DNA of 64,000 nt, taken from NCBI RefSeq assembly GCF_034661235.1, contig NZ_CP141059.1, positions 1,674,001 to 1,738,000 of the forward strand. Reading direction: 5' to 3'. The DNA comes from Nocardioides bizhenqiangii. Its GTDB lineage: Bacteria > Actinomycetota > Actinomycetes > Propionibacteriales > Nocardioidaceae. A program made the position numbers and the translations under genes. The notes beneath the pieces are model-generated. The model searched no databases. It was not told where the DNA came from and was given only the letters and a program-made list of their open reading frames with translations. Position 1 is the first letter of the stretch; the number at the start of each line of letters is the position of its first letter. Shown here piece after piece: positions 9,113-17,030 of the stretch.

Positions 9113-9856
9113 GTGACCCTCCCGCAGCACGTCGTGCCGTCCCTGGACGGGGTCACCGCCGGCGCGGTCGTCACGGTGGAGGGAGACGAGGCCCACCACG
9201 CCGTCGTCGTACGTCGCCTGCGGGTCGGTGAGCAGGTCACGCTGGCCGACGGGCTCGGCCTGGTCGCGACCGGCGAGGTCAGCGCGACGTCCAAGCGCTC
9301 CTTCGACGTGCGGGTGACCGCGGTCGACGTGGTGCCGCGGCCGAGCCCTGCTGTGACCGTCGTGCAGGCGCTCCCCAAGGGCGACCGCGGCGAGCTCGCC
9401 GTCGAGGTGCTCACCGAGATCGGCGTCGACCGGATCGTCCCGTGGGCGGCCTCCCGCAGCGTGGCGGTGTGGAAGGGCGAGCGGGCGGCCAGGTCGCACG
9501 CGAAGTGGCAGAGCACGGCACGCGAGGCGGCCAAGCAGGCCCGCCGGGCCTGGCACCCGGTCGTACCGCCGCTCGCCACCACCCCCGACGTCCGGGCCCT
9601 GGTCGGCGCCGCGGACCTCGCCGTGGTGCTGCACGAGGAGGCGACCGAGCCGATCGGCGCGCTCGCGGTCCCGGACGCCGGCGAGATCCTGGTCGTGGTC
9701 GGTCCCGAGGGCGGACTGACCGACGACGAGGTCTCCGGTCTCGTCGCGGCCGGTGCCGTCGCCGTCCGCCTCGGTGACGAGGTACTCCGCACCTCCACCG
9801 CCGGCGTCGCCGCCGTCGCCGCACTGCTGGCGCAGACGGAACGGTGGGGCGGGTAG
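9113..9856 (+). CDS. rsmE: 16S rRNA (uracil1498-N3)-methyltransferase RsmE
   Basis: 247 residues. An N-terminal PUA-like part with GDEAHHAVVVRRLRVGEQV precedes a SPOUT methyltransferase domain, whose knot includes VVVGPEGGLTDDEV and RLGDEVLRTSTAGVAAVA. RsmE methylates U1498 of 16S rRNA in the 30S subunit. It follows dnaJ after 18 bp, a conserved dnaJ-rsmE pairing, so it is probably heat-shock co-transcribed. Confidence 0.95.
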   Translation: MTLPQHVVPSLDGVTAGAVVTVEGDEAHHAVVVRRLRVGEQVTLADGLGLVATGEVSATSKRSFDVRVTAVDVVPRPSPAVTVVQALPKGDRGELAVEVLTEIGVDRIVPWAASRSVAVWKGERAARSHAKWQSTAREAAKQARRAWHPVVPPLATTPDVRALVGAADLAVVLHEEATEPIGALAVPDAGEILVVVGPEGGLTDDEVSGLVAAGAVAVRLGDEVLRTSTAGVAAVAALLAQTERWGG

Positions 9857-9868
9857 GGCGGGTAAGGC

Positions 9869-10912
9869 CTAGCGCGCGAGCATCGCCTCGACCCGGGCGA
9901 TCTCCTCGTCGAGCTCGGACTTCTCCGCCTTGGTGAGGTCGCGGTGCAGACGGTCCATCTCGACCCGGTCGTCGACGATCCGCCAGATGCCGGCCAGCCA
10001 GCCGTCGGCGAAGAGGGTGTTGCCGATGCCGCCGTTGGTGCCCATCCACGACTTCCGCGCCTCGGGGTCGGTGACCCGGTCGCGCGCGGCGTGCGACAAC
10101 CAGACGTTGTCGTAGGTGCCGAGCAGCCGGACCGGTGCGGGCGCGTCCTCGTCGGCGATCGGCGCCCCGTCGACGTCGTAGAGCACCCGGCCGTCCTCGT
10201 CCTCGTGCTGGACCAGGTCGTCCATCCCTTTGACCACCGGACCGAGCCGGGTCACCGCCGACCAGGCCGTGACGTCGGCTGCCGTGGCCGGCCCGAAGGC
10301 CCGCAGGTACCGCCGCACCAGGTCCGGGACGTCCGGCTCGGCCATGGGCACGCCGGTCCAGCGGTCCACGTAGTCGTAGACCACGCCGCCCGGCTTCTTC
10401 CAGCAGCCGCGCGGTGGCAGCTGGGCGAGTGGCGCGATGCTGCGCGCGAGCTGACCGAGCTGGGTGGGCGGGTAGGGAAACCGTTCGGCCAGCCGGAGCC
10501 CGATCTCCTTCTGCGGGAGCGGACCCTCGGCGAGCACGTCCCGCAGCGCGGCCTCCGCGGCCGACCGCTCGATCTCGCGCGTATCGCCGACGGACTGGCT
10601 GACCCGGATCTCCTGCTCGATCCGCGGCGCCACCCACGGGCGCAGCACGGCGGCGTCCTCGGGCGCGAGCAGGTGGATGGTGCCGCGCATCGTCAGCAGC
10701 CGCACCAGCTGTCGCTGCTCGAGCAGCCGGCTGACGTCGTAGGGGTCGAGCTCGGTGAGCCGGGCCGCGAGGGAGAGGTACGGCGGCAGGTTCTCCTGGG
10801 CTTGCAGGCCGACGAGGTGGCGCACCATCTCCTCCGGCGACATCGCGACCCGCTCGAGGAGGTGCTGGCGTAGGAGCAGGGTGCGGTTGAGGCGCTGCCG
10901 GGTCAGACGCAT
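9869..10912 (-). CDS. Winged-helix DNA-binding domain protein (HTH_42/AlkZ-like)
   Basis: 347 residues from the ATG at 10912 (MRLTRQRLNRTLLLRQHLLE). The frame stays open for another 1 kb upstream, but that part is antisense to the SGNH gene. The family signature LVGLQAQENLPPYLSLAARL and the middle part LVRLLTMRGTIHLL match the HTH_42 (DUF1006) family, which includes the DNA glycosylases AlkZ and YcaQ acting on crosslinked or azinomycin-modified DNA. Whether this member is a glycosylase cannot be decided here. It is convergent with rsmE. Confidence 0.85.
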   Translation of the reverse strand: MRLTRQRLNRTLLLRQHLLERVAMSPEEMVRHLVGLQAQENLPPYLSLAARLTELDPYDVSRLLEQRQLVRLLTMRGTIHLLAPEDAAVLRPWVAPRIEQEIRVSQSVGDTREIERSAAEAALRDVLAEGPLPQKEIGLRLAERFPYPPTQLGQLARSIAPLAQLPPRGCWKKPGGVVYDYVDRWTGVPMAEPDVPDLVRRYLRAFGPATAADVTAWSAVTRLGPVVKGMDDLVQHEDEDGRVLYDVDGAPIADEDAPAPVRLLGTYDNVWLSHAARDRVTDPEARKSWMGTNGGIGNTLFADGWLAGIWRIVDDRVEMDRLHRDLTKAEKSELDEEIARVEAMLAR

Positions 10913-10969
10913 ACCCGGGACACTAGAGCAGGTCGTGGGACCTACAGGCGGCTCGTGCGTTGACAGGTC

Positions 10970-11974
10970 ATGCGTACCCGGACCGTCGTCGCCGTCGCGG
11001 TGGTCGCCGGCACCGTCAGCCTCTCGGCCACGCCCGCCCTGGCGGATCGCACCGGTCCGGCGACCGCGCCGTCCGCCGCCGCACCGCGCTTCGACGAGTA
11101 CGTCGCGCTCGGCGACTCCTGGTCCGCGGACGTGGTGTTCCTCGACGGCCAGGGGTTCCCGGACACGACCCACGTGCCGATCGACTGCGCCCAGTCCCAC
11201 GTGAACTACCCCAAGCTGGTGGCCCGGGAGCTCGGCGTCCCCGTCCTCCGCGACGCCACCTGCGGCTCGGCGACGACCGAGCACTTCGCAGCGCCGCAGT
11301 CGCTGCCGCTCGGCGGCACCAACCCGCCGCAGTACGACCGGCTCACGCCGACCACGGACCTGGTGACCGTGGGCATCGGCGGCAACGACGCCGGCTTCGC
11401 CGGTGCCGCCATGGCGTGCATCAGCCTGCTCCCCATCGAGACGATCCCCATGGACGTGCTGCCGCTGCCGGACCTCCCGCTGCCCCTGATCTCGACGTCG
11501 ACGCTGCCGGTCGGCGGGTGCAAGGCCTACTTCACCCGAGGCGGGATCGACCGGCTGGCGGTGGCGATCGCCCAGTCCGAGATCAAGCTGGTGCGCGCGT
11601 TCCGGCGGATCCACCGGCTGTCGCCGGACGCTCGCATCCTCGCGGTCAACTACCTGGCGGCGGTCCCGAAGCGCGGTTGCTGGCCGGTGGTACCGGTGAC
11701 CAACCGGGACATGGCCTACCTCCACGACACGTTCCTCGAGCTGAACGCGATGGTCGCGCGGGCCGCCCGCCGCGGCGGCGCGGAGCTGGTGGACACCTAC
11801 ACCCCGACCCTCGGCCACGACATGTGCAAGGGCCCGACGGTGCGGTACGCCGAGGCCTACGGGCCGTCGGTCAACGACCTCGCCCTCGGCGTACCGGCCC
11901 ACCCGAACTCAGCGGGCGCGCGCGCCCAGGCGCGAGCGGTGCTCGGCTACCTGCGCAGTCCGGTGGTCGAGTAG
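10970..11974 (+). CDS. Secreted SGNH/GDSL hydrolase
   Basis: 334 residues with a Sec signal peptide (basic MRTRT, hydrophobic core, cleavage near ATPALA-DRT). SGNH blocks are YVALGDSWSA (catalytic Ser), GIGGNDAGF (block III) and GVPAHPNSAGA (catalytic His, block V), as in the SEST-like lipases/esterases of actinobacteria. Several Cys residues probably form disulfides outside the cell. The last three residues and the stop codon lie inside a dispersed 43-bp repeat. Confidence 0.9.
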   Translation: MRTRTVVAVAVVAGTVSLSATPALADRTGPATAPSAAAPRFDEYVALGDSWSADVVFLDGQGFPDTTHVPIDCAQSHVNYPKLVARELGVPVLRDATCGSATTEHFAAPQSLPLGGTNPPQYDRLTPTTDLVTVGIGGNDAGFAGAAMACISLLPIETIPMDVLPLPDLPLPLISTSTLPVGGCKAYFTRGGIDRLAVAIAQSEIKLVRAFRRIHRLSPDARILAVNYLAAVPKRGCWPVVPVTNRDMAYLHDTFLELNAMVARAARRGGAELVDTYTPTLGHDMCKGPTVRYAEAYGPSVNDLALGVPAHPNSAGARAQARAVLGYLRSPVVE

Positions 11975-12007
11975 CCCGAGCCGCTAGGCGAGGGCGTATC
12001 GAGACCC
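11965..12007 (+). repeat. 43-bp dispersed repeat, copy 1
   Basis: Begins GGTCGAGTAGCCCGAGCC and ends GTATCGAGACCC. It differs from the copy at 33705-33747 at one position, and its ends are mirrored by the inverted copy at 12047-12089. It contains the stop codon of the SGNH gene. Confidence 0.85.
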
Positions 12008-12046
12008 CAACCGCGCCCGCTCGCCGTCGGGCTGTCATCTCACCGA

Positions 12047-12089
12047 GTCTCGATACGGCCTCGCGCCAGGGCGCTCGGCCTACTCGACC
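12047..12089 (-). repeat. 43-bp dispersed repeat, inverted copy
   Basis: Same length and ends as copy 1, in opposite orientation (GTCTCGATACGG...CCTACTCGACC), with a more diverged centre. Together with copy 1 it makes a large palindrome between two convergent genes, so it could fold as a bidirectional terminator. Confidence 0.75.
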
Positions 12090-12098
12090 ACCGGATCC

Positions 12099-13013
12099 CT
12101 ACTCGACGACGATCGTCTTGGTGTCCTCGGTCGGACCCGGGCCCTCGCCGCCTGACGGGTCGTCGGTCATCGCCACGAAGGTGTACTCGCCGGGCTCGAG
12201 ACCGCTCACGTCGACAGTGGCCTCCCAGGGGTAGAGGCCGTCGATGTAGCCCTCGGCCGTCGAGAATCCCTCGACGACGGTCGTGTCGGACTCGTCGCGG
12301 ACCAGCCACGGCACGGTCGCCTCGAACGAGCTGGCCTCGCCGCTCGCCTCGAACGAACCACTCACCGTCGCGCCCTCTGCGGGGGAGGTGACGTTGACGA
12401 GACCGCGGGTCGAGAGCTCGTCCGCTGCTTCGATGCCGTCCTCGGCATCGATGCCGAACAGCAGGCCGGATGGCTCGACGACCACGGGCGCCTGCTCGCC
12501 CTCGACACCCTGCAGGGTGTAGACGAGCTGCTGGACGGCGAGCTTCGCCTCCAGCTTGCTCATTCCAACGGGCGTATTCCAGCCGTCGTCCTGCGTGGTG
12601 ACCACGAATCGATCGCCGTCGAACTCGACGCTGGCGAACCCGCCACCGGGGAACAACGTCCGGTAGTCCGCGTCGAGAGTGTCGCCCGCCGTCATCAGCG
12701 CGACGGCCTCCTCGAGCGGGTTGTCGGCTTCGACGTCGCGCTGCTCGGCGAAGAGACGCGGACCTTGCGGGGTGTCGCCGACGAAGAACACGGGCACCGA
12801 GACGGTCTCGGCCGGCGGGGTGCTCGCCTCGGTCGCGGTCGGCTCGGACGTCGCGGTCGTGACGTCGGTCGGCGTCGGCTCGGAGGTCTCGGACGCGGGC
12901 GTCGAGGCGGGGTCGTCGGCGTTGCTGTCGGGCTCGTCGTCGTCGCCGCACCCCGAGAGGACGAGCGCGGTGATCGTCGCGGCGACGGCGAGGGGGAAGG
13001 CGTGACGCTTCAT
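12099..13013 (-). CDS. GerMN/Gmad2 domain lipoprotein
   Basis: 304 residues from the ATG at 13013. The signal peptide has lipobox VLSGC, then an acidic and Thr/Glu-rich linker (about 25-75). A GerMN domain follows (VSVPVFFVGDTPQGPRLFAE to about residue 185), then a C-terminal Gmad2 immunoglobulin-like domain (VNVTSPAEGATVSGSFEASG...GEYTFVAMTDDPSGGEG). GerMN is named from spore germination protein GerM but is widespread in non-sporulating actinobacteria. Third gene of the operon with the sigma factor, 28 bp after its paralogue. Confidence 0.88.
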   Translation of the reverse strand: MKRHAFPLAVAATITALVLSGCGDDDEPDSNADDPASTPASETSEPTPTDVTTATSEPTATEASTPPAETVSVPVFFVGDTPQGPRLFAEQRDVEADNPLEEAVALMTAGDTLDADYRTLFPGGGFASVEFDGDRFVVTTQDDGWNTPVGMSKLEAKLAVQQLVYTLQGVEGEQAPVVVEPSGLLFGIDAEDGIEAADELSTRGLVNVTSPAEGATVSGSFEASGEASSFEATVPWLVRDESDTTVVEGFSTAEGYIDGLYPWEATVDVSGLEPGEYTFVAMTDDPSGGEGPGPTEDTKTIVVE

Positions 13014-13041
13014 GATTTCGATCCTCTCGGTGGTGGACGGG

Positions 13042-14073
13042 TCAGCGGATGCTGATGGTCCGCGTGTCGCTGAATTCAGCGGGTGCGTCGGAGGTCTGCC
13101 CGACATCGAGGGCCGTGACCTCGAAGACGTACTCGCCGGGCGCGAGATCGCTGACGTCGATCTCCCCGGTCACCCAGCCGGGGGCGTGGAGGGTCGCCTG
13201 GGCGTCGGGACCCTCGACGTCGGCGGGCGTTGCGCGGCCCTGCCGCACGGAGTCGCCGTCCAGGGACAGGGTCCACTCGACCCGCCGGACGTTGGTCGAC
13301 ATGGTGCCGTTGGCGCTCAACGCGCCGTCCTCGACGAGGAGACCTTCGGAAGGGTCGGTGATGTTGACCGGAGCGGTGAGGGTGAAGCTCGTGTCGCGGG
13401 CGACCAACGTGCCGACGTCCAGGCCGAGCACCCGGCGGGCCGGTTCGTCGTCCAGCTCGAAGCTCACGGGGAGCCGATCGCCGAGCGCGGCTTCAGCGGT
13501 GTACACCGCCTGTTGCACGCCGAACCGGCCGTCGCCGGCTGCTCCCTCGAGAGCGTCCGTGGTGCCGAGCTCGACGACGACCCGGTCGTCCTCGATCCGG
13601 ACCGTGTCGAACGACTCGGCGGGCCAGAGCGTGACGTAGTCGGGATCGCGCGGCTCCAGCGTGAGCCGCTGGAGGGCGGTGAGCACCTTCTGCTCGGGAT
13701 CGTCCGTCGGAGTGACGGCCTGGAACTCGCGGAACAGCCGCGGACCCGTCGCGGTGTTGGAAACGAAGTAGAGGCCGGCAGCAGCGGTCGTCGGGTCGCT
13801 CGTCGACCCGCTCGTCGACGTGCTCGCGACCGGCGGCTCCTCGTCGCTGTCGGGGTCGCTGTTCACTCCGGCCACCACGACCGTCGCGACCACCACTGTT
13901 GCCGCGACCGCCCCGGCGCCGACGAGCAGCGGCGCCCACCGTCGCGAGGAGGTACGACGCGCGCGGGTGCGGCGTCGTACCTCTCCGAGGCCGTCGTGGG
14001 GCTGGACGTCGGAGACGGCGTCGTGCAGGAGCGCGCGCAGGCGCTCGTCGTCGCCCATGTCGTTGCCGGTCAT
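13042..14073 (-). CDS. Membrane-anchored GerMN/Gmad2 protein in the anti-sigma position
   Basis: 343 residues from the ATG at 14073, which overlaps the sigma-factor stop as ATGA. The cytoplasmic N-terminus (LRALLHDAVSDVQPHDGLGEVRRRTRAR) resembles a motif common in membrane proteins encoded beside actinobacterial ECF sigma factors. One transmembrane helix follows (about 50-70), then an extracytoplasmic GerMN domain (GLYFVSNTATGPRLFREFQ) and a Gmad2 domain (VNITDPSEGLLVEDGALSANG...GEYVFEVTALD). The topology fits a regulator of the adjacent sigma factor, but no ZAS or HXXXCXXC motif is present; that role is inference. Confidence 0.85.
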   Translation of the reverse strand: MTGNDMGDDERLRALLHDAVSDVQPHDGLGEVRRRTRARRTSSRRWAPLLVGAGAVAATVVVATVVVAGVNSDPDSDEEPPVASTSTSGSTSDPTTAAAGLYFVSNTATGPRLFREFQAVTPTDDPEQKVLTALQRLTLEPRDPDYVTLWPAESFDTVRIEDDRVVVELGTTDALEGAAGDGRFGVQQAVYTAEAALGDRLPVSFELDDEPARRVLGLDVGTLVARDTSFTLTAPVNITDPSEGLLVEDGALSANGTMSTNVRRVEWTLSLDGDSVRQGRATPADVEGPDAQATLHAPGWVTGEIDVSDLAPGEYVFEVTALDVGQTSDAPAEFSDTRTISIR

Positions 14074-14615
14074 TGGTCGGTCCTCAGGTCCGGGCCGAGC
14101 TCTTCGAGGATCGGCCGGAGGGCGGCGGAGCCGCGGGACGCGTGGCTCTTCACCGCGCCCCGGCTGATCCCGAGCGCGTCGGCGATCTCCGCCTCGGACA
14201 GGTCGAGGTAGTAGCGCAACGCGAGCACCTCGCGCTGACGCCGGGGGAGCTGCTGCAGCGCGTCGAGCACCATCCGGCGCCTGCTGTCGCCGAGCACCGG
14301 CTGGTCGGCGCCCGGCGCCGTCTCGGGCGCCTGCTGGCGGGCCAGGTAGCGACCGACCACGCCGCGGTGCCGCAGCGCCGAGCGGGAGCGGTTGACCACC
14401 GCCTGGCGGAGGTAGGCCAGCGCCTTGTGGTGGTCGGTCAGCCGGTCCCACCTCTGGTGCACCGCGACCAGCGCGTCCTGCACGATCTCCTCGGCCATGC
14501 CCTGGTCGCGCACCAGCAGCACCGACAACCTGACCAGCTGGTCCCAGTGCGCCAGGTAGAGCGCCTCGACGGCGCCGTCCGCGTCGGACGGCACTTCCGG
14601 GCGCGCCTCGGTCAC
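14070..14615 (-). CDS. SigE-family ECF RNA polymerase sigma factor
   Basis: 181 residues from the GTG at 14615, which has GGGGA seven bases upstream; a second GTG at 14672 is also possible. Region 2 is AVEALYLAHWDQLVRLSVLLVRD..AEEIVQDALVAVHQRW, and region 4 is LQQLPRRQREVLALRYYLDLSEAEIADALGISRGAVKSHASRG, the helix-turn-helix that reads the -35 element. It is short and lacks a C-terminal extension. The following membrane gene overlaps its stop codon, the usual sigma/regulator pairing. Confidence 0.92.
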   Translation of the reverse strand: MTEARPEVPSDADGAVEALYLAHWDQLVRLSVLLVRDQGMAEEIVQDALVAVHQRWDRLTDHHKALAYLRQAVVNRSRSALRHRGVVGRYLARQQAPETAPGADQPVLGDSRRRMVLDALQQLPRRQREVLALRYYLDLSEAEIADALGISRGAVKSHASRGSAALRPILEELGPDLRTDQ

Positions 14616-14739
14616 GCCGAGTCCCCACGCGGAGGGCGGCGCGATCCGTGGAATCGCTGCATAACCGGTCACGCTAGTTCCACGCGCGTCCACGGCGACG
14701 GGTTGACGTCGGCGCGCCCCGATTTGGGAGGGTGGGCAC

Positions 14740-15120
14740 GTGACTCTCCCCCAGAATTCAGCACCGCCAGATCCCGACTGCCTGTTCTGCAAGATCGCCG
14801 CCGGCGACATCGACGCGACCATCGTCCACGAGGCCGAGACGACGGTCGCGTTCCGCGACCTGAACCCTCAGGCGCCCACCCACGTCCTGGTGATCCCGCG
14901 CAGCCACTACCCGAACGCCGCGGCGCTGGCCGAGGCCGATCCCGCCACGGCCGCCCACCTCTTCGACGCCGCCCGCGAGATCGCCGCCGCCGAAGGGCTC
15001 GACGGCGCCGACGGCGGCTACCGGATGGTCCTCAACACCGGCCCCGCAGCCCACCAGACCGTCTTCCATGCCCACCTGCACCTGCTCGGCGGGCGCCAGA
15101 TGACCTGGCCGCCTGGCTAG
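14740..15120 (+). CDS. HIT family nucleotide-binding protein
   Basis: 126 residues. DCLFCKIAAGDI at the N-terminus and the histidine triad HAHLHLLGGR near the C-terminus define a HINT-type HIT protein, which hydrolyses aminoacyl or phosphoramidate adducts of AMP. The GTG start has GGGAGGGTGGG upstream. HIT genes commonly precede phoH-ybeY in actinobacteria, as here. Confidence 0.95.
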   Translation: MTLPQNSAPPDPDCLFCKIAAGDIDATIVHEAETTVAFRDLNPQAPTHVLVIPRSHYPNAAALAEADPATAAHLFDAAREIAAAEGLDGADGGYRMVLNTGPAAHQTVFHAHLHLLGGRQMTWPPG

Positions 15121-15121
15121 G

Positions 15122-15382
15122 TCAGAGCGCCTGGAGCACTCGCATCACGGCGAAGAGCACGGGCAGCCCGAACACGACGAGCAGGAACCACGCCGTGAGG
15201 CGGTGGTAGGTCTTCGCGCCGTCGAGAGAGCCGGCGAAGTCGAGCAGCGCGCCGTCCGGCACGTGGTGGGTCAGGCCGAGCCTGCGGGCGTCCTCGGGGA
15301 GGTGGTTGCCGGGGAACCACGACGGCTCGGCGTCGTCGACGAGCTCGACCGCGTCGTCGTCGTACTCCTCACCGGGCGCCAT
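15122..15382 (-). CDS. Small membrane protein of unknown function
   Basis: 86 residues from the ATG at 15382. The acidic N-terminus (MAPGEEYDDDAVELVDD) and a soluble middle are followed by one C-terminal transmembrane helix (AWFLLVVFGLPVLFAVMRV). I do not recognise a family. It is convergent with the HIT gene, with one base between the two stops, and is divergent from phoH. Confidence 0.65.
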   Translation of the reverse strand: MAPGEEYDDDAVELVDDAEPSWFPGNHLPEDARRLGLTHHVPDGALLDFAGSLDGAKTYHRLTAWFLLVVFGLPVLFAVMRVLQAL

Positions 15383-15518
15383 GCGCACACGGTACGCGCC
15401 CCTGTGTAGTTCCCGCGGGACTAAACGGAGTCGGCCTGCGCGTTGATCCGGCGTAACATTGCTGCTTCACGACCCAGCCCTGTCGCCGCACCAGAAAGGC
15501 CGCCCAGCTCGGGCAAGG

Positions 15519-16538
15519 ATGACCAACTCACCGACGCACCCGACCCGTCACACCGTCGTGGTGCCCAACAGCATCGACATGGTCAGCCTGCTCGGCCCCG
15601 GCGACGAGCACCTCGGGATGATCGAGCGCGGCTTCGGCTGTGAGATCCATGTCCGCGGCAACCGGATCACGCTTGCCGGCGACCCGGGCGAGGTCGCCCT
15701 GGCCGAACGGCTGCTCGACGAGCTGGTCGCGATCATCCGCACCGGCCAGGGGGTGACCCCCGAGACCGTGGAGCGGGTGGCCGGCATGCTGCGCGCCGAG
15801 ACCACCGAGCGGCCCGCCGACGTGCTCTCGCTCAACATCCTCAGCAACCGCGGCCGGTCGATCCGCCCGAAGACCCTCAACCAGAAGCGCTACGTCGACG
15901 CCATCGACAAGCACACGATCACCTTCGGCATCGGGCCCGCCGGCACCGGCAAGACCTACCTGGCGATGGCGAAGGCCGTCCAGGCGCTCCAGTCGAAGCA
16001 GGTCAACCGGATCATCCTGTCGCGGCCGGCCGTCGAGGCCGGGGAGAAGCTCGGCTTCCTGCCGGGCACGCTGAGCGAGAAGATCGATCCGTACCTGCGA
16101 CCGCTCTACGACGCGCTCCACGACATGATCGACCCGGAGTCGATCCCCAAGCTTCTGGCCGCCGGCACCATCGAGGTCGCGCCGCTCGCCTACCTGCGCG
16201 GACGGTCGCTCAACGACTCGTTCATCGTGCTCGACGAGGCGCAGAACACCACGCCCGAGCAGATGAAGATGTTCCTGACGCGACTGGGCTTCGGCTCCCG
16301 GATCGTGGTCACCGGTGACGTCACCCAGGTCGACCTGCCGTCCGGCACCACCTCCGGCCTCCGGATCGTCGAGGACATCCTCGACGGCGTCGACGACCTC
16401 ACCTTCGTCCGGCTGACCGCTCACGACGTGGTGCGGCACAAGCTGGTCGGCCGGATCGTCGAGGCCTACGACGAGTACGACGCGCGTGGCGAGGTCCACG
16501 CGGCCCCCGTGGCGCGACCCAAGCGCCGCGATGGATGA
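15519..16538 (+). CDS. phoH: PhoH-like ATPase
   Basis: 339 residues from the ATG at 15519 (MTNSPTHPTRHTVVVP). An N-terminal KH-like region (GMIERGFGCEIHVRGNRITLAGD) precedes the PhoH domain, with Walker A GPAGTGKTYLAMA and Walker B FIVLDEAQNTTPEQMKMFLTR. PhoH proteins are RNA-associated ATPases or helicases; the genetic link with YbeY suggests rRNA processing. Its stop overlaps the ybeY start by 8 bp. Confidence 0.95.
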   Translation: MTNSPTHPTRHTVVVPNSIDMVSLLGPGDEHLGMIERGFGCEIHVRGNRITLAGDPGEVALAERLLDELVAIIRTGQGVTPETVERVAGMLRAETTERPADVLSLNILSNRGRSIRPKTLNQKRYVDAIDKHTITFGIGPAGTGKTYLAMAKAVQALQSKQVNRIILSRPAVEAGEKLGFLPGTLSEKIDPYLRPLYDALHDMIDPESIPKLLAAGTIEVAPLAYLRGRSLNDSFIVLDEAQNTTPEQMKMFLTRLGFGSRIVVTGDVTQVDLPSGTTSGLRIVEDILDGVDDLTFVRLTAHDVVRHKLVGRIVEAYDEYDARGEVHAAPVARPKRRDG

Positions 16539-17013
16539 TCCCCTCGTGAGCATCGAGGTCCTCGACGAGTCGGGCGCCGGCGTCGACGTCAAGCACCTGG
16601 CCCGGCTGAGCCGGTTCGTGATGGACCAGATGCGGGTGCACCCGCTCGCCGAGCTGTGCATCAAGGCCGTCGACGAGGCGACCATCGCCCAGCTCAACGC
16701 GCAGTGGATGGAGAAGGAAGGCCCCACCGACGTGCTCGCCTTCCCGATGGACGAGCTGCGACCCGGCCTGGTGACCGAGGAGCCCGAGGAAGGCGTCCTG
16801 GGCGACCTGGTCCTGTGCCCGGCGGTCGCCGAGCGGCAGGGCGAGACGGCGGGCCACGGCACCGTCGCCGAGCTGGAGCTGCTCACCGTCCACGGCATCC
16901 TCCACCTCCTCGGCTACGACCACGCGGAGCCGGAGGAGCACAAGGAGATGTTCGGTCTGCAGGACAAGCTGCTCGCCGAGTGGCGTGCCGCCGGCTCGTC
17001 GCAGGCCGGCTGA
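16531..17013 (+). CDS. ybeY: Endoribonuclease YbeY (rRNA maturation)
   Basis: 160 residues from the ATG at 16531. The zinc-binding signature HGILHLLGYDH lies near residue 120, and the context EGPTDVLAFPMDE is typical of the family. YbeY takes part in 3' maturation of 16S rRNA and ribosome quality control. It overlaps phoH by 8 bp and precedes the CNNM gene by 17 bp, forming a conserved operon. Confidence 0.95.
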   Translation: MDDPLVSIEVLDESGAGVDVKHLARLSRFVMDQMRVHPLAELCIKAVDEATIAQLNAQWMEKEGPTDVLAFPMDELRPGLVTEEPEEGVLGDLVLCPAVAERQGETAGHGTVAELELLTVHGILHLLGYDHAEPEEHKEMFGLQDKLLAEWRAAGSSQAG

Positions 17014-17030
17014 CCGGGCCGAGGCACACC

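Noticed and set aside
10913..11902. N-terminal extension of the winged-helix protein to 677 residues
   Set aside because: The extension is low-complexity and antisense to the SGNH hydrolase, which has a signal peptide and catalytic motifs; the family starts at MRLTRQRL.
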